Source: Propionibacteriaceae bacterium UBA6122 | Lineage (GTDB): Bacteria > Actinomycetota > Actinomycetes > Propionibacteriales > Propionibacteriaceae | Reading direction: 5' to 3' | Length of the DNA: 49,157 nt | NCBI GenBank assembly: GCA_002428365.1 | Contig: DIVW01000027.1 | Location: 14,596 to 63,752 of the forward strand | Part shown: positions 1-7,623 of the stretch, in pieces | How the letters are laid out: every line of letters starts with the position of its first letter | Position numbering within the stretch: position 1 is the stretch's first letter | The notes under the pieces: model-generated | Database searches by the model: none | What the model was told of the DNA's origin: nothing | Seen by the model: only the letters and a program-made list of their open reading frames with translations | Program-made: the position numbers and the translations under genes

Positions 1-399
1 GGTCGAGGCCTGGTAGAAGCGCACCTCGTCGGTGCGCTTGAGTAGCCGAATCGACTCCAGAATGCGCAGCGTGCCCAGGGCGTCCACGTCGGCGGTGTAC
101 TCGGGGGCCTCGAAGCTCACGGCCACATGCGATTGGGCGCCGAGGTTGTAGATCTCGTCGGGTTCGACCGCCCCGATGATGCGAGTCAGTGAGGTCGAAT
201 CGGTCAGATCGCCGTAGTGCAGGAAGAGGCGGGCGTCGTGTTGGTGGGGGTCTTCGTAGATGTGGTCGATGCGCTGGGTGTTCAGCTGCGAGGCGCGCCG
301 CTTGATGCCGTGAACCTCGTAGCCCTTTTCCAGCAACAGCTCGGCGAGGTAGGACCCGTCCTGGCCGGTGATCCCGGTGATCAGGGCACGTTTTCGCAT
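1..399 (-). CDS. gmd: GDP-mannose 4,6-dehydratase, N-terminal part (runs off the left edge)
   Basis: The 133 visible codons encode the N-terminal half of an extended short-chain dehydrogenase. It starts MRKRALITGITGQDGSYLAE, carrying the GxxGxxG dinucleotide-binding loop, followed by the GDP-mannose dehydratase hallmarks KRRAS, YGDLTD and YNLGAQSHV. The family converts GDP-D-mannose to GDP-4-keto-6-deoxymannose, the precursor of GDP-fucose, GDP-rhamnose and related sugars, in the cytoplasm. The ATG at 399 follows a good AGGAG site with about 5 bases spacing. The catalytic Tyr-x-x-x-Lys lies beyond the window. Its place next to glycosyltransferase genes suggests it supplies a deoxyhexose for the exopolysaccharide. 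The family call is firm; the final sugar is not known. Confidence 0.93.
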   Translation of the reverse strand, partial: MRKRALITGITGQDGSYLAELLLEKGYEVHGIKRRASQLNTQRIDHIYEDPHQHDARLFLHYGDLTDSTSLTRIIGAVEPDEIYNLGAQSHVAVSFEAPEYTADVDALGTLRILESIRLLKRTDEVRFYQAST

Positions 400-472
400 C
401 TTCACTCCTAAAGGGCCCCCGGTTCGGAGCCCAGACCGTCCAAGACTAGGCCGAACCAGCCACCGAGCGGGG

Positions 473-1624
473 CTACCAGACCCTCAGCAGGCCGGATTGG
501 GCCCAGTTGATCAGCGTCGCCGCCAGACCCTTGAACGGCCAGCCGGCCGCCCAGGGCACAGTGGGGGCGGCGTGTGGAATGCCCCAGAGGCTGACGAAAA
601 GGCCCACTGAGAGTGGATTCCACAGCTTTGATTCGATCAGGGCGCGGTTCCCGGCGATCATGCAAATGGCCAGCTCGATCACCAGGATGTGAATCCAGCG
701 CCCATAGTCGATGCCTAGGACGAACAACGGCGCGATTCCGATCAGCGCGGCCAGGGCCCAGGCCCAGTAGCGGCGCAGCCACGGGCTAAGTGCGATCGGC
801 AGCACCGCCAGGGCCAGCATCACCAGATAGCCGCTGTGTACGGGGAGGTACTTGTCGACCAGCTCAAGGCTCGCGCTTAGATCGCGGCCGATCCAGGCGA
901 TGGCGCCGGTACAGAGGTTCGTCCCCAAGCCCTGCTGGACGATCGCCCCGCAAAGCACACCGGGCGTGTCTTTGCTGCCGTGGAAGAGCACCGAACTGCC
1001 GAAGGCGGCCAACCCGATCAGCGCGTAGATCGAAGCCAGGGTGCGCCGCAGCGGCAGCTCCCGATCAGCCAGCAGCAGGAAGCCGACGCCAGGCAGCAGA
1101 AAGGCCAGCGATTCCCACGAGAACACCCCGATGGTCCAGATCGCCAGTGAAGAAGCAAGCAACAGCCCGCGCAGTAGCGAGCTCACCCGGCGGCGAGCCA
1201 GCGCCAGCAAGACCAAGGCAAGGAATCCGAGGGTCTCCTTGCGGAAGCCGCCTAGCGGATCCCAGCCGATGAATGGCAGCGCGGCTGGCGAACAGGCCAG
1301 CGCGATCGCTGACCAGGAGAAGTTGGCCCGGAACAGGTACTCGATGAAGAAGGCGATCAACGGCACGTACAAGGCCACCTGGATCGCAAACAGCACCCAT
1401 AGGGTTGCCTGCCCTGGTGGCGCGACGCTGAACAGCAGCTCGCCGAACATGCCTCGGCGCACGAACGTGCCCGGATAGCTGATCAGCCAGTCGCCGGTCT
1501 GATGATCGTTGCCGCCGCGGGCGATGGTTGCGGCGTAGGCGTAGATGGCCGCGTAGGCGCTGATAGCGAGGACGGCGAACGCCACGAACATCCGCGCTAT
1601 TGGCAGCGGTCGTTCTACCCTCAT
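473..1624 (-). CDS. polytopic membrane protein of the exopolysaccharide locus
   Basis: This 383-residue protein is mostly hydrophobic, with roughly nine to eleven membrane-spanning stretches. The first covers about residues 11-33. Between the first two segments is a conserved-looking loop with GDWLISYPGTFVRRG, a pattern I associate with uncharacterised membrane proteins of polysaccharide clusters. No catalytic motif was recognised. The ATG at 1624 follows GAGGGG at proper spacing. It lies 73 bases upstream of gmd on the same strand, so the two may share a transcript. It could be a second polymerase, a ligase or a membrane glycosyltransferase of GT-C type; the sequence does not decide. Confidence 0.75.
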   Translation of the reverse strand: MRVERPLPIARMFVAFAVLAISAYAAIYAYAATIARGGNDHQTGDWLISYPGTFVRRGMFGELLFSVAPPGQATLWVLFAIQVALYVPLIAFFIEYLFRANFSWSAIALACSPAALPFIGWDPLGGFRKETLGFLALVLLALARRRVSSLLRGLLLASSLAIWTIGVFSWESLAFLLPGVGFLLLADRELPLRRTLASIYALIGLAAFGSSVLFHGSKDTPGVLCGAIVQQGLGTNLCTGAIAWIGRDLSASLELVDKYLPVHSGYLVMLALAVLPIALSPWLRRYWAWALAALIGIAPLFVLGIDYGRWIHILVIELAICMIAGNRALIESKLWNPLSVGLFVSLWGIPHAAPTVPWAAGWPFKGLAATLINWAQSGLLRVW

Positions 1625-1668
1625 CGGGCCCCTCGCCTCAACATGGTGGCAACGGTAGCCGAAAAGGG

Positions 1669-1710
1669 CTCGGTGGCGTCGGTCGGGGGATCGGGACCGA
1701 CGCCACCGAG
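1669..1710 (-). terminator. strong hairpin terminator after the priming transferase gene
   Basis: A perfect 16-bp stem (1669-1684 with 1695-1710) closes a 10-base loop. On the minus strand it is followed by CCCTTTT. It sits 13 bases past the stop codon of the gene at 1724-3193, so it most likely ends that transcript. Confidence 0.75.
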
Positions 1711-1723
1711 GGTCAGGGGCGAA

Positions 1724-3193
1724 TCAGTAGGCGCCGGATGGCAGCAATACCGCTCGCGCGGTCTTTGCCAAGATCATCAGGTCTTGCACTACTGACCAGT
1801 TGTCCACGTAGTAGATGTCCAGGCGGACGGAGTCTTCCCAGGACAAATCGGAGCGTCCTGAAACCTGCCACAGGCCGGTGAGTCCGGGGCGAGCATCGAG
1901 ACGACGACGTGCATCGAAATCGTAGCGGGCAACCTCGTCGGGAAGGGCCGGACGCGGCCCAACCAGACTCATGTCGCCGACAAGGGCGTTCCAGAACTGA
2001 GGCAACTCGTCGATCGAGAACCGGCGGATGAATCGGCCGACCCGAGTGATTCGGGGATCATCAGTCATCTTGAACAGTGGCCCAGCGCCCTCGTTCAAGT
2101 GCTGCAACTCAGCCAGGCGCTCTTCAGCGTCCATCGCCATGCTGCGGAACTTCAGGCATTCGAACAGCTCGCCTTTGCGGCCAACCCGGGTCTGCTTGAA
2201 AAGAACCGGCCCGCCGTCTTCGAGCTTGATCGCCAGGGCCACCAGCGCCATCACCGGGGCGGCAGCGAGCAGCAGCAGGGCTGCCCCGATCGCGTCGGCG
2301 GTGCGCTTGATCCAACGCAGGGAGGCCAGGGCCTGGGGGCGCTCGACGTCGACCAGGGGCAGTCCGGCGACCGGACGAACTTCAAGGCGCTGGGCGCTGG
2401 TGTCGGTAATCGCCGGGACCACGATCATTTGAATGTCGTGCTCCTCCAGCTGCCAAGCCATCCGTCGGAACTCGGCCGGAGTTGCGAAGGAACCCTCTGC
2501 GAAGATCACCGCGGACGCCTGGTGCTCCTCAATCACCTCGACGGTGTTGCTGAGTGCACCCAGCACCGGCAGCCCGGCGGGGGTGTAGTGGACCCGGTCG
2601 CTGGTAATCGCACCGATCACCCGGTAGCCAAGCCAGGACTCCCGCCGCAGCACCTTTGCGATCGCGTCAACGTGGCCACTGTCGCCAGCGACCAGCAACG
2701 GGGTGGTCAGGGCGCCGCGACTGTGAATGGCACCCATCACCTTGCGCCGTGACCAGCGCGCGGCCAGCAGGCCGAGGGTGCCGAAGGCGAACATCAGCAC
2801 GAACGCGGCCCGCGGGAAGTCGAACTTCAGCAGGTAGCAGGTGATGCCCACGGTGGCCGCCATGGCCGAAGAGGCCATGATCACTCGTTTGTATTCGATA
2901 ACGCCGGCGCGCAGATGGCGCAGGGCGTCGGCGCTAAACACGCGAAGCATGACCAGCCAACCGACCGCGATCAGCGGGCCAGTCGTGCGCATGATCTGTT
3001 CAGTGTCCGGCTGGCCCGGGAAGGGCAACAGCCCGCGGGTCACTACCGCAATGAACAGCGCGATGGCGATGACGGTGAAGTCGGCGGAGTATAGAAACGC
3101 CAATTGAAGTCGCTTCGACAGCACAACTGCTGGAAGCGGAGACCTGGCTGCTGCACTTGCAACAGAATCCAAGTGTCCCGAAATAGTGGTCAT
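1724..3193 (-). CDS. undecaprenyl-phosphate sugar phosphotransferase (priming transferase)
   Basis: This 489-residue enzyme starts exopolysaccharide synthesis by moving a sugar-1-phosphate onto undecaprenyl phosphate at the membrane. The N-terminal half has four predicted membrane segments and a CoA-binding-like nucleotide fold (VAGDSGHVDAIAKVLRRE). The C-terminal catalytic domain has the family signatures: a membrane helix, GGPVLFKQTRVGRKG, KFRSM, RRFSIDELPQFWN, GDMSLVGPRPA and RPGLTGLWQVSGRS. The order matches WcaJ/CpsE-type enzymes. The start at 3193 is preferred to an in-frame start at 3271 because GGGGGG lies just before it and the extra residues are not family-like. The transferred sugar (glucose or galactose) cannot be told from sequence alone. 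Confidence 0.92.
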   Translation of the reverse strand: MTTISGHLDSVASAAARSPLPAVVLSKRLQLAFLYSADFTVIAIALFIAVVTRGLLPFPGQPDTEQIMRTTGPLIAVGWLVMLRVFSADALRHLRAGVIEYKRVIMASSAMAATVGITCYLLKFDFPRAAFVLMFAFGTLGLLAARWSRRKVMGAIHSRGALTTPLLVAGDSGHVDAIAKVLRRESWLGYRVIGAITSDRVHYTPAGLPVLGALSNTVEVIEEHQASAVIFAEGSFATPAEFRRMAWQLEEHDIQMIVVPAITDTSAQRLEVRPVAGLPLVDVERPQALASLRWIKRTADAIGAALLLLAAAPVMALVALAIKLEDGGPVLFKQTRVGRKGELFECLKFRSMAMDAEERLAELQHLNEGAGPLFKMTDDPRITRVGRFIRRFSIDELPQFWNALVGDMSLVGPRPALPDEVARYDFDARRRLDARPGLTGLWQVSGRSDLSWEDSVRLDIYYVDNWSVVQDLMILAKTARAVLLPSGAY

Positions 3194-3573
3194 GATCCCC
3201 CCGGCTCTGACCTCCGGTTCAGTCAAACCCCCGAATGACTGAGGTGCCCCTGCCCCCCGGCCGGGTGACACCGGTGACTAGTCTGGCCTGCCGCGCCTGA
3301 TGGTGCAACCTGGCTGCGCAGTTGTCCTGAGTTCGGAATGGTCGGCGACGTGGCTGGAAATGCCCGTGTTGACCGGCCATAATGGACCCGTCAGCCCGAT
3401 GCGTGGCTCGCTTTCGGGGGGAAGCTGGGTCTCGCTTAGGTCAGATCGATGTCATTCGGGGTACCACAGGTAACGGGATAGGCGCACTAGCTGCGTCCTT
3501 GTGGTGCACCGATCGGGGGGCATCACCAAAGATCGACCGCGGTCGCCGCTGGTGACACGGGCTTGAGTTTGGA
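3194..3573. other. 380-base intergenic leader region with possible folded element
   Basis: No convincing gene is visible here. The stretch lies upstream of the minus-strand priming transferase and must hold its promoter, but I could not assign -35 and -10 boxes. A nested hairpin is present: 3463-3468 (ACCACA) pairs with 3500-3505, and inside it 3481-3486 (GGCGCA) pairs with 3492-3497, allowing one G-T pair. The 12-base internal loop between the arms is asymmetric. It does not match any riboswitch consensus I can recall. Confidence 0.4.
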
Positions 3574-3595
3574 GGGGCACCCGCAAGGGTGCCCC
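3574..3595 (-). terminator. perfect 9-bp hairpin with GNRA-type loop, likely terminator
   Basis: GGGGCACCC, then GCAA, then GGGTGCCCC forms a perfect stem, extended by one A-T pair. It lies 20 bases past the stop of the WcaI-like gene. The minus-strand side lacks a long T run, so it could act from either strand. Confidence 0.6.
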
Positions 3596-3615
3596 TTCGT
3601 TCCTTTAGTAGTGGG

Positions 3616-4830
3616 TTATCGGTCTGCTCCGACGGCGCGGTGCAGGCTGGCCCGCAAGGCTCGGATGGCTGCCGGTGCGGCCAGGGTCTCGCGTCGATAC
3701 AACAGGCCAGCGGCCCCGAGTTGACCGGCGAGTTCGGCGTCCGAGCCGAGTTTTTCCGCGGCTGCCAGCAGGGCTGCTGGCTGGTCGGGGTCTACGCGAA
3801 GGCCGCCCCCGGCGGCTGCCACTTCGGCGGCGGTGACGCTGCCGGCGTCCACCGCGGCCAGCACTGGCAGCCCAGTGTTGAAATAGGAAGTCAGTTTGCT
3901 CGGCACCGACATCTCAGTCATCCCGGGGAGCTCGTTGACCAACAGGACATCGGCGCTGGCCAAGGCCGCGGCGAACTCAGCCTGCGGCAGCGGGTCGATG
4001 AACTGCAGATTGGCATTGCCACCCATCGCCTCCAGGGCTTTGCGGCGATGGCCGTCGCCGAGCAGCACGAAGCGCACTCGGCTGCCGCGCGCAGCAGCCA
4101 GGGCCGAAGCCTGGACGACGCTTTCGAGGTTCTGCTTGGCGCCCATGTTTCCCGCGTGCAGGACGACGGTCTCGTCTTCAGCCCAGCCGTGGCTGGCCCG
4201 GACTTCCGCGGTGGCGTTGGTGCTGGTCTCGGCCAGGTGGGTCCAGTTGCGCACGACATCAATCCGCTCGGCATCCACCCCGAGCGTCCCGCTGACGAAA
4301 GCCGCGAAGCGGTCGTGAATCACGATAACGCGAGTGGCATGCCGCAAGGTCCACGATTCCACCCGGCGGATCAGCCCGGCGGCTTTGGCGGCCAGCCCCG
4401 TTTCGGCGGCACTGAGGGTGTAGATGTCCTGGACCCACACCACCACTGGCTGACGGGAGAGCCGGGCCTTGGCGACCACTGCGGCTGTACTCAGCAGCGC
4501 CGGGGTGATCGCAAGGACCACCTCAGCGTTGAACCATGACGACCAACAGGCGCGCAGGCCGAAACCGACTTCCATCAGCGATCTGCCCACGACGCTGCCG
4601 TCGGTGGGCACCGGGTGGCGCAAGCGCAGCACCCGGGTGCCGTTGATGACCTCCCTGCGGGTGGTTCCCTGGTAGCCCTCCGCGATCCGCCACTGGGGGT
4701 AGTGGGGGTAGCCAGTGATCACCATCAGCTGTTCGCCGGCTTCAGCCAGACCGTCCACCGCGCCGGTGGTGTAGGGCGCGATGCCGGTGGGCTCGGGAAG
4801 GTAGTTGATCCCGACGACGGTGATGCGCAC
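3616..4830 (-). CDS. WcaI-like glycosyltransferase, GT4 family
   Basis: This 404-residue GT-B enzyme begins MRITVVGINYLPEPTGIAPY and then has ITGYPHYPQWRI, the two N-terminal hallmarks of the WcaI group of colanic acid glycosyltransferases. The C-terminal half carries the GT4 core (VVLHAGNMGAKQNL, FVLLGDGHRRKAL) and an acidic ELPGMTEMSVPSKL stretch that would bind the donor nucleotide-sugar. It should add one sugar to the lipid-linked repeat unit on the inner face of the membrane. It is the last gene of a three-gene minus-strand unit with the phosphatase and kinase, 3 bases from the phosphatase, and is followed by a hairpin terminator. WcaI itself is thought to use GDP-fucose, which would suit the gmd gene nearby; that link is inference. 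Confidence 0.88.
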   Translation of the reverse strand: MRITVVGINYLPEPTGIAPYTTGAVDGLAEAGEQLMVITGYPHYPQWRIAEGYQGTTRREVINGTRVLRLRHPVPTDGSVVGRSLMEVGFGLRACWSSWFNAEVVLAITPALLSTAAVVAKARLSRQPVVVWVQDIYTLSAAETGLAAKAAGLIRRVESWTLRHATRVIVIHDRFAAFVSGTLGVDAERIDVVRNWTHLAETSTNATAEVRASHGWAEDETVVLHAGNMGAKQNLESVVQASALAAARGSRVRFVLLGDGHRRKALEAMGGNANLQFIDPLPQAEFAAALASADVLLVNELPGMTEMSVPSKLTSYFNTGLPVLAAVDAGSVTAAEVAAAGGGLRVDPDQPAALLAAAEKLGSDAELAGQLGAAGLLYRRETLAAPAAIRALRASLHRAVGADR

Positions 4831-4833
4831 GGC

Positions 4834-5439
4834 TCAGGCGGGCCGACGGGGCTGATCTCGCAGCCCTGAGACCAGGTCGCCTACCAGACTGATCGCCGGG
4901 TCCATGGCGGCAAAGGCGGTAGCGAACTGCCGCCGCGGCGCATTCACTGGATCGGTGATGTCGTCGTCGTCCTGGCTGCCGCTGGAGAGCCCGCGGTTTC
5001 GGTTGGCCAATTGGGCCAGCGCTTCCAGCGGCCCGTCGGTGGCCATCCGAATTTCGCCCACTGGATCGAGTTGAATCAGCCGGGCGAACTGGCGCAGCGT
5101 GAAGGTCACATTGCGGCGTTGCGGGGCCAATCTGGCGACCAGGCGCCGATGCTCGCGGCCGGCAGTGAGAATCAATCCGGCATTGAGCACGCGATCAGCG
5201 GTGAGTTGAGTCGCGACAAAGTCGCTGGTTTCGATGCCTCGAGCCTGCAGCTCGGCGGCCACCTCCGGGTGGATTCGCGAACCGGTCACCGCGTAAGTGC
5301 CGGCTGAGGTCACCGGAAGCCCCACTGCTGAGGTGCCAGCCAGCCGGTTAGCCAGGGTGAGCGCCATAAAGGGTGACCGGGCGATGTTGCCGGTGCAAAC
5401 GAACAAGATGCCCGGGCTGTTGGATTGGAAGTTCTTCAT
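4834..5439 (-). CDS. low-molecular-weight protein tyrosine phosphatase (Wzb-like)
   Basis: This 201-residue protein has the signature CTGNIARS at residues 15-22, which supplies the nucleophilic Cys15 and phosphate-binding Arg21. Near residue 160 it has DITDPV, matching the conserved Asp-Pro that provides the general acid. It lies 2 bases downstream of the tyrosine kinase gene, the usual pairing in which the phosphatase resets the kinase during capsule or exopolysaccharide export. It is longer than the roughly 150-residue family norm, with extra sequence around residues 120-155. A reductase role is less likely given the neighbours. Confidence 0.9.
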   Translation of the reverse strand: MKNFQSNSPGILFVCTGNIARSPFMALTLANRLAGTSAVGLPVTSAGTYAVTGSRIHPEVAAELQARGIETSDFVATQLTADRVLNAGLILTAGREHRRLVARLAPQRRNVTFTLRQFARLIQLDPVGEIRMATDGPLEALAQLANRNRGLSSGSQDDDDITDPVNAPRRQFATAFAAMDPAISLVGDLVSGLRDQPRRPA

Positions 5440-5441
5440 GC

Positions 5442-7532
5442 TCAGCTCTTCCTGATCGCGGCGGTGATCGCAGTGGCGAGCTTCTTGTACCCGGCCGCGT
5501 TTGGATGGGTGCCATCGGCGGAGAACATCTCCGGTTGGTTTTGGAGCGGATTGCCGACGTCGACGTAGGTGACACCAGCCGCTGCCGCTGCCGCCTTCAC
5601 CTCAGCACCGATCTGTTCGAGGCTGGCCGGGATCTGAGTGGATCGCCATAAGGGCGAAATCACGTAGATGCGGGCATTGGGCAGAGCCTTGCGCAGGGCG
5701 GTGAACAACTTGCTAGCGGCGCTCCGGACGACCTTGGTGCCATCGTTTTGACCGCCAGAGATGACCACGATGTCCGGATTGGTCGCTATCGCCGGCTCGG
5801 CCATCTCGACGAAGGTCGGACAGTATTGGAGCCCGCAGCCAGCTGGATTCGACGAAGTGACGTAGCCAGTGCCGCCCCGGCCCAGGTTCACCTCTTCCCA
5901 ACCCATGGACGCCGACACGAGAGTGGTCCATCGCTGCTTTTCGGTGGCACCCTCCCCGGCGACCAGCGAATCCCCAATGAAGACAGCCTTCGGGCTGGTC
6001 GGGTTGGGCGTGGGGCTCGAAATCGCTGCGGTGGGCGCGGTGCCAGTGGTGGGCTGTGCTGACACCTGCCGGTTGGTCATCATTACCGCGGTGAGTACTA
6101 CCGCAATAGTGGCCACGACAGCGGCGGCGGCCTTGATCACCGGACGCCAGCCTTGTGGCAGCAGATCGGCCAGCTTGGTTTGGCGGGCCCGGTCGGAATA
6201 GGTGTAGGCGTAGGGGCGCGAAGCGTCGTCCTTGGCCAGGTTCATCACCGTGCCGCGGATCGGCACATCGGCCACGGCGAGGGCACCCATGGCCTGACGC
6301 AGTTCGCTGGTGCGCACTTTGCCGCCACCGACCACCATCACGACGCCGCCGAACATTCGGCCGATGATCGCAGCATCGGTCACCGCAGTCAGCGGTGGGG
6401 TATCGATGATGGTGACTTCAAACTTCTCGGTGATCGCCCGCAGCGCCTCTTGCCCGCGAGTAGAGCCAAGCAATTCGCTGGCGTTTGGCGGGACGGTTCC
6501 CACCAGGATCACCTGGAGCTGGTCGGGGCCCCAGGTTTGGACGGTGTCCTCGATTTGGGATTGGCCGACGACGATGTCGCTGAGACCGGGGCCGCCGGTG
6601 AGATCCAGTAGACCCTCCAACCGGGGGCGGCGGAGGTCGGCTTCCACCAGGCAGGTGGACAGGCCTTCGGCCGCGAACGCCGCAGCGATATTGGCTGCGG
6701 TGGTGGACTTGCCCTCACCGCTGACCGAGGAGGTGACCACGAAGGTCTGGTTTGTTTCGCCGGGCAGGAACTTCAAGGCGGTGCGGACGTGGCGGATGGC
6801 CTCAGCGCGCAGCGATAGCGGCAAAGCGGTGACCGCGATCGGATGGCGGGGCACCTTGCGATCCCTCGGGATGCTGGCCAGGACCACCGAACCGGTGAGG
6901 GCTTCAACCTGCTCGGTCGAATCCACTCTGGCCACGACCAGTTCGACGATCACCAGATACCCGATCGAGAGCACCAACCCGGCCAGCATGCCCATCATCG
7001 CGTACAGGGGAATGTTGGGTGAGGACGGCTTGACCGGAATGCTGGCCGCTTCGATCACCTCGGCGCGAACTGGTGCGCCTTTGAGGTCGTCCACGGTCGG
7101 GCTGAGCTGCAGCACGGCCGCAGACAGCTGGCTGGCCACGGAGTTGGCCAACGCGGCCGCCAGCGCCGGGTCGTGATTGGTGACTTTGATCGTGATCACC
7201 GAAGTGTTCAACTGAACGTCCACATCGACGTTCTTGCGCATATCGTCCAGCGAAATGTTGAGCCCGTACTGCTTAATCACCGGGCCAAGAACGATCTCTT
7301 TGGGCACAACAGCGGCGAAGTTGCGGGCCTGATCCTGGGAGAAAGCGCTGCCCTGGGCGAGGTCGCCGGTGGATTGGCCGCTGGTTACGGTGATGAATAC
7401 ATCGACTGAGGCGGTGTACTTCGGCGCCTGCACCCCGCCCATGATGAGGGCCAGCGTCGTGCCAAGTAGGCCGGCAAGGACGATGAGCAGCCATCGCCTT
7501 CGGAGCATGCGAAGGACTTCCTGGCTCCCCAT
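5442..7532 (-). CDS. Wzc-like chain-length regulator and tyrosine autokinase fused to an extracellular SGNH hydrolase
   Basis: This 696-residue protein joins three parts. Residues 1-200 are a Wzz-type chain-length domain between two membrane helices (about 14-34 and 176-200). Residues 240-450 are a bacterial tyrosine kinase with Walker A SSVSGEGKST (268-277), Walker A' VEADLRRP (296-303), Walker B VTIIDTPP (373-380) and a short tyrosine cluster YAYTY (441-445). A third helix (about 466-485) and a Thr/Pro-rich linker then lead to an SGNH/GDSL hydrolase with GDS (520-522), GRGGTG, GGQND and DGTHPN, giving a complete Ser-Asp-His set. With three helices the SGNH part would be outside the cell. 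The start at 7532 follows GGGGG; a longer start at 7661 would run into the divergent wzy gene. It heads a unit with the phosphatase and the WcaI-like gene. SGNH activity on the polysaccharide is inferred. Confidence 0.92.
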   Translation of the reverse strand: MGSQEVLRMLRRRWLLIVLAGLLGTTLALIMGGVQAPKYTASVDVFITVTSGQSTGDLAQGSAFSQDQARNFAAVVPKEIVLGPVIKQYGLNISLDDMRKNVDVDVQLNTSVITIKVTNHDPALAAALANSVASQLSAAVLQLSPTVDDLKGAPVRAEVIEAASIPVKPSSPNIPLYAMMGMLAGLVLSIGYLVIVELVVARVDSTEQVEALTGSVVLASIPRDRKVPRHPIAVTALPLSLRAEAIRHVRTALKFLPGETNQTFVVTSSVSGEGKSTTAANIAAAFAAEGLSTCLVEADLRRPRLEGLLDLTGGPGLSDIVVGQSQIEDTVQTWGPDQLQVILVGTVPPNASELLGSTRGQEALRAITEKFEVTIIDTPPLTAVTDAAIIGRMFGGVVMVVGGGKVRTSELRQAMGALAVADVPIRGTVMNLAKDDASRPYAYTYSDRARQTKLADLLPQGWRPVIKAAAAVVATIAVVLTAVMMTNRQVSAQPTTGTAPTAAISSPTPNPTSPKAVFIGDSLVAGEGATEKQRWTTLVSASMGWEEVNLGRGGTGYVTSSNPAGCGLQYCPTFVEMAEPAIATNPDIVVISGGQNDGTKVVRSAASKLFTALRKALPNARIYVISPLWRSTQIPASLEQIGAEVKAAAAAAGVTYVDVGNPLQNQPEMFSADGTHPNAAGYKKLATAITAAIRKS

Positions 7533-7571
7533 TGAATCCCCCTTTGCCGGAACCTGACGCCCAAGAATAGC

Positions 7572-7596
7572 GGTTCGGCGGTACGCTGACCGAACC
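7572..7596. promoter_or_regulatory. inverted repeat in the divergent kinase/polymerase promoter region
   Basis: GGTTCGG (7572-7578) and CCGAACC (7590-7596) form a perfect 7-bp inverted repeat with 11-base spacing, inside the 91 bases between the two divergent starts. The layout suits a dimeric regulator, but no regulator is known to bind it. A small hairpin is the alternative. Confidence 0.35.
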
Positions 7597-7623
7597 CATT
7601 GCCAGTAGTTGAGGGAGGCTGAC

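Noticed and set aside
3361..3540. Known riboswitch (cyclic di-GMP or cyclic di-AMP class) upstream of the priming transferase
   Set aside because: Hairpins are present, but I could not match the conserved blocks of either class on either strand, so only an unnamed fold is reported.
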